A stretch of 64,000 bases of DNA from Pycnopodia helianthoides (Eukaryota > Echinodermata > Asteroidea > Forcipulatida > Asteriidae), in the NCBI GenBank assembly GCA_032158295.1, contig CM063254.1, positions 19,854,147 to 19,918,146 on the forward strand, in the 5' to 3' direction. The notes under the pieces are model-generated. The model was not told where the DNA came from, ran no database searches, and was given only the letters and a program-made list of their open reading frames with translations. A program made the position numbers and the translations under genes. Below are positions 61,130 through 64,000 of this stretch, piece after piece. Positions within the stretch are counted from its first letter, which is position 1. Each line of letters opens with the position of its first letter.

Positions 61130-61310
61130 CTGTCGTAGAGCTGTGTAAGCACAAAATATAGCTATCACAAAAAATGTTTCTTACCCAAAAAAGGTTACCA
61201 GATAAAATGGACGCCTTGTCACAAGTACGATCTGTGACTGGTATCCTGCTTATTTTTTGCTTTTCAGAAAGTGTTTAGATATTTTCCTACGCAGCTCTGT
61301 GAAATGAGAC
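61130..61310. mobile_element. Diverged copy of the AGAGCTG..TAAGCA MITE
   Basis: Inverted ends CTGTCGTAGAGCTGTGTAAGCA on the left and ACGCAGCTCTGTGAAATGAG on the right, with an internal AAAAAGGTTACCAGATAAAA like the AGGTTACCAG core of 33632-33818 on the opposite strand. Same family, older insertion. Confidence 0.7.
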
Positions 61311-64000
61311 ATGAAACCGAGGTAGGCAGGGAAAAGTCTGGTACTTTATGCATGGCAGTGTCAAGACAGTACTTACGCACAGGAAACCATGCAGACAAAA
61401 GGCGTTGACTGTGCGGATAGTTTTATTATAACGGCTTTCTCAATATAAACCAAATCCCAAGATTGCCATTTAATCGTCATGTGTAATATTGCGTATTATC
61501 ATTACGGGCAGTTTCTGTTATTTTCATACGATGCTCAGTAAAAGGATGCACATAAACCGAGACGATTATAGAGGTTAAAGGAAATTAATAAAGACATCCC
61601 ACCGTGGAGACTTCGCGCAATCTCGTTCCTTGACTGAGAATCCGGCAACATCAATAGCCAAACGGAACCGAGTAGAACGAAAAGCGATAAAATCCACCCC
61701 CCGAAAAACAGGGCTGGGAATAAAGGGATGGACGCGTTTGACTGATTGCAGGCTAAATAAATATTGGCGCTGGACTCGAAGTTGCCTCGCCGATATAATG
61801 GTTAGAAAGTGACTTGTGACATCTGACTTACAGTGTCCCTGTGCTCTATTGAACTGCACAGCTTTAACAAACGGAAGTGTCTACTTCTGGGTACTCTTTC
61901 CAGACCAGTTATAGGTTTCAATGCAAAAAGGTGATGTAGTTTAATGAAAGGCTTACTTCAAATGTGACTAATTGGGGGGGAATCTTCACCTGTACTTTTT
62001 TGCTTCTTTCCGAAGGAGCAGTCGACGTTTTTTCTTGAGACTGTTATTAGGTTCGATAAGTGGTTAATAAAAAACGACAAGTTAAAGTCGAGACTGACCT
62101 GTCAGTTTCATCCAAAGTAAATAAAGGAAACTCTGAGTGCAATGTGTATAATGCCAGTCGATGCGTAAAAATACTAGGAAGGGCTTTGACTGCTTAATAG
62201 TTGAAGGTGGCCTCTCCCCCTCCCACCCCTTTTAGATCCTTTCAATATAACCTGGATAAATGACTCTCAATTTACTGAGAATGTGAACAGTCTGACGACG
62301 TCATTGAAATAAATTGATATACATTAGTCTGAAGCTGCACTGTTTTGTTCAATGTGAGCCCATACCGTCACCTTCTACTGCAGAAATAGAAGGTATTTCT
62401 TATAAACGTGGAATGAGAATAGAACTTTCACGTATTCATTGAACTGAACAAAGATACGACAACTACGCATGTGGACGAAAAACCAGGTGTCCGCCGTGCT
62501 GTAATAATAAAACAATGAATAAAGACCGTGTCCGAATTGGCGGCTGCGGCTACAGCTGCGGCTGTTGCTAAGGGGCGTTTCAATGACACCAAGCCGCATC
62601 CACAACTGCCGTTTTGGACGTGGCCTAACAGAGTACAATGAACCAAAGGCGTTTCGTTCAGTGGAGTTTTAATTCAACGAAAATGAAACCACTTCACATA
62701 ACTATAATGATACACAGAATATGACTGACTAACAACTAGATGTGTGTTGGGAAACAAAAACACAATAATTAAATACAAGAATTTCACATTGAACTCTGAA
62801 CTTTAAGAATAGGTCAAAATGGTCCCTACGCAGGAAAAAGTTATGAGTTGCGCAGTATGTCGAAAAGTATCACCGTAGTCATAATAGTCAGCTCAATTAA
62901 TTCTACATGTACTTATTTCTATGGGAAGTAAACAACTAAAAGCGACTGAAAAGGTGATGATTAATTGGACACTGTAAATGTTAAAATTATCTATTTAAAG
63001 TTTGGACTTTTAGCAAGGTTTTTCCTCTCTAAAATTTTACAAGAGCACCACGTGATATAGGCCTACATGTGTTCTTCCTACCTCTACGATTATACGTTTT
63101 GTTGCTTGTTTTGGGGCCATTTGCGTGCAGTTGTGCAATTGATTTTCAAAGGTTAATTTGATTACATTTAAAATTACATTTTATTTACATTTTCTTTATT
63201 TTCAAAGTCCGTCGTAGCAGTCATTATTATTGTATTATATACCATTGTGCTAAATGACAGAGAATTTTATTTGAAATACCCAAATATTAAAAATGAACGA
63301 GTGTCAACTATTCAGAAAATGATGATTATTTTGTTGTTAATTTCACTCAAGATGAACATTGATACGGTTTAATTGCAACTGATCATGATATTTCGAAAGA
63401 TAGTAAAACATGACGTTATGCAAAACATAACCTTGACAAAAACTCAAATTTTAGTCAACTAAATCTGTTTAAGTGGAAAATCATTTTAACACCAACATCA
63501 TCAGTTAATTTTTAATGGAACTGAACGTTTTGATGTAACTCACAATTGTTGCCATCAGTTTTTGTTTACACACTTTCATGTCAGTCTGACATTTTTTGTT
63601 GAGTAATAGCAAATGCATCCGTCCCCTTTTGTTTTATCGAATCTTTTTTGCTTCGTATTTTCGTTTTATTGCACCAGAATTGAATAATCGCAGAGCAGTG
63701 ATAAATATACAAACCTAGTTGTATTGCTCTTTAGTACCCATGTCGCCAGTACTGTTATGTAATTAATAGTTTAAAACTTACGTTTAATTTCCAAGAATAC
63801 CAAACGGTATTCTTAAATTTTCTAAGAAAGCAATCTGAATAAAATATCTAAATTAATGAGGATATCTTCGTTTCTATAAAGCTTTTCTTGACACACAGTG
63901 CAATGCGATACGGTACATTACGTGCCCCAAATAGTCTCATCATCCACAAATACACTGTTTTCAACTCTACGAAAAATGAACGATTACATCATGAACATCA
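61311..64000. other. Intergenic DNA with one GC-richer block, no gene seen
   Basis: Mostly AT-rich. The block at 61560-61800 is unique and of mixed composition. The block at 62530-62635 (GGCGGCTGCGGCTACAGCTG) is GCTGC-rich and, from memory, resembles a dispersed echinoderm repeat. Its Ala-rich frames on both strands are not convincing as protein. Confidence 0.4.

Noticed and set aside
62375..62646. Ala-rich frames around GGCGGCTGCGGCTACAGCTG
   Set aside because: Open on both strands because of GCN/NGC richness. It resembles a dispersed repeat and has no splice or start context.

Overview
The window is animal nuclear DNA and most likely comes from an echinoderm, probably a sea star. The evidence is AT-rich sequence, multi-exon genes with GT..AG introns, and several families of short inverted-repeat elements of the TTAA-AGGCAGTGG / TTAA-AGGAACATTACAG kind that I associate with asteroid genomes. 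The species call is from memory and was not searched. I can support four genes. The rest is gene-poor DNA with repeats.

Layout. (1) 2.6-3.2 kb, minus strand: the first coding exon of an NK1-like (slouch/Nkx1) homeobox gene. It is recognised by an EH1 repressor motif, and its homeobox exon must lie beyond coordinate 1. (2) 3.2-22.3 kb: no gene seen. This stretch holds one 0.4 kb MITE, a 0.43 kb minisatellite and a lot of unique sequence, and it may be regulatory landscape. (3) 22.3-25.8 kb, minus strand: a three-exon homeobox gene, best described as Vent-like. Its homeodomain is split at residues 44/45 and carries a one-base frame break at the start of the last exon. (4) 25.9-28.6 kb: a 191-bp tandem repeat and other repeats. 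(5) 28.6-32.8 kb, plus strand: a complete five-exon B4GALT7 gene (xylosylprotein beta-1,4-galactosyltransferase, glycosaminoglycan linker synthesis), with a probable long 3' UTR to about 34.77 kb. (6) 35.4-46.5 kb, plus strand: an eleven-exon gene for a 675-residue nuclear protein with an HMG box, a C2H2 zinc finger and a C-terminal coiled coil, HMG20/BRAF35-like in architecture. (7) 46.5-64 kb: no confident gene. It holds a 36-bp repeat in the probable 3' UTR, MITEs, a long foldback, a LINE 3' fragment and a possible exon near 52.85 kb.

B4GALT7 and the HMG-box gene lie head to tail and look like ordinary housekeeping-type genes. The NK1-like and Vent-like genes share a strand and may preserve ancient NK-class homeobox linkage. 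The most unusual structure is repeated duplication of exon edges. Two introns of the HMG-box gene hold tandem arrays of near-copies of the downstream 3' splice site plus the first bases of the exon (5 acceptors at about 97 bp spacing; 6 at about 77 bp spacing). A third intron has a single such duplication, and B4GALT7 has a decayed copy of the 3' end of its exon 4.
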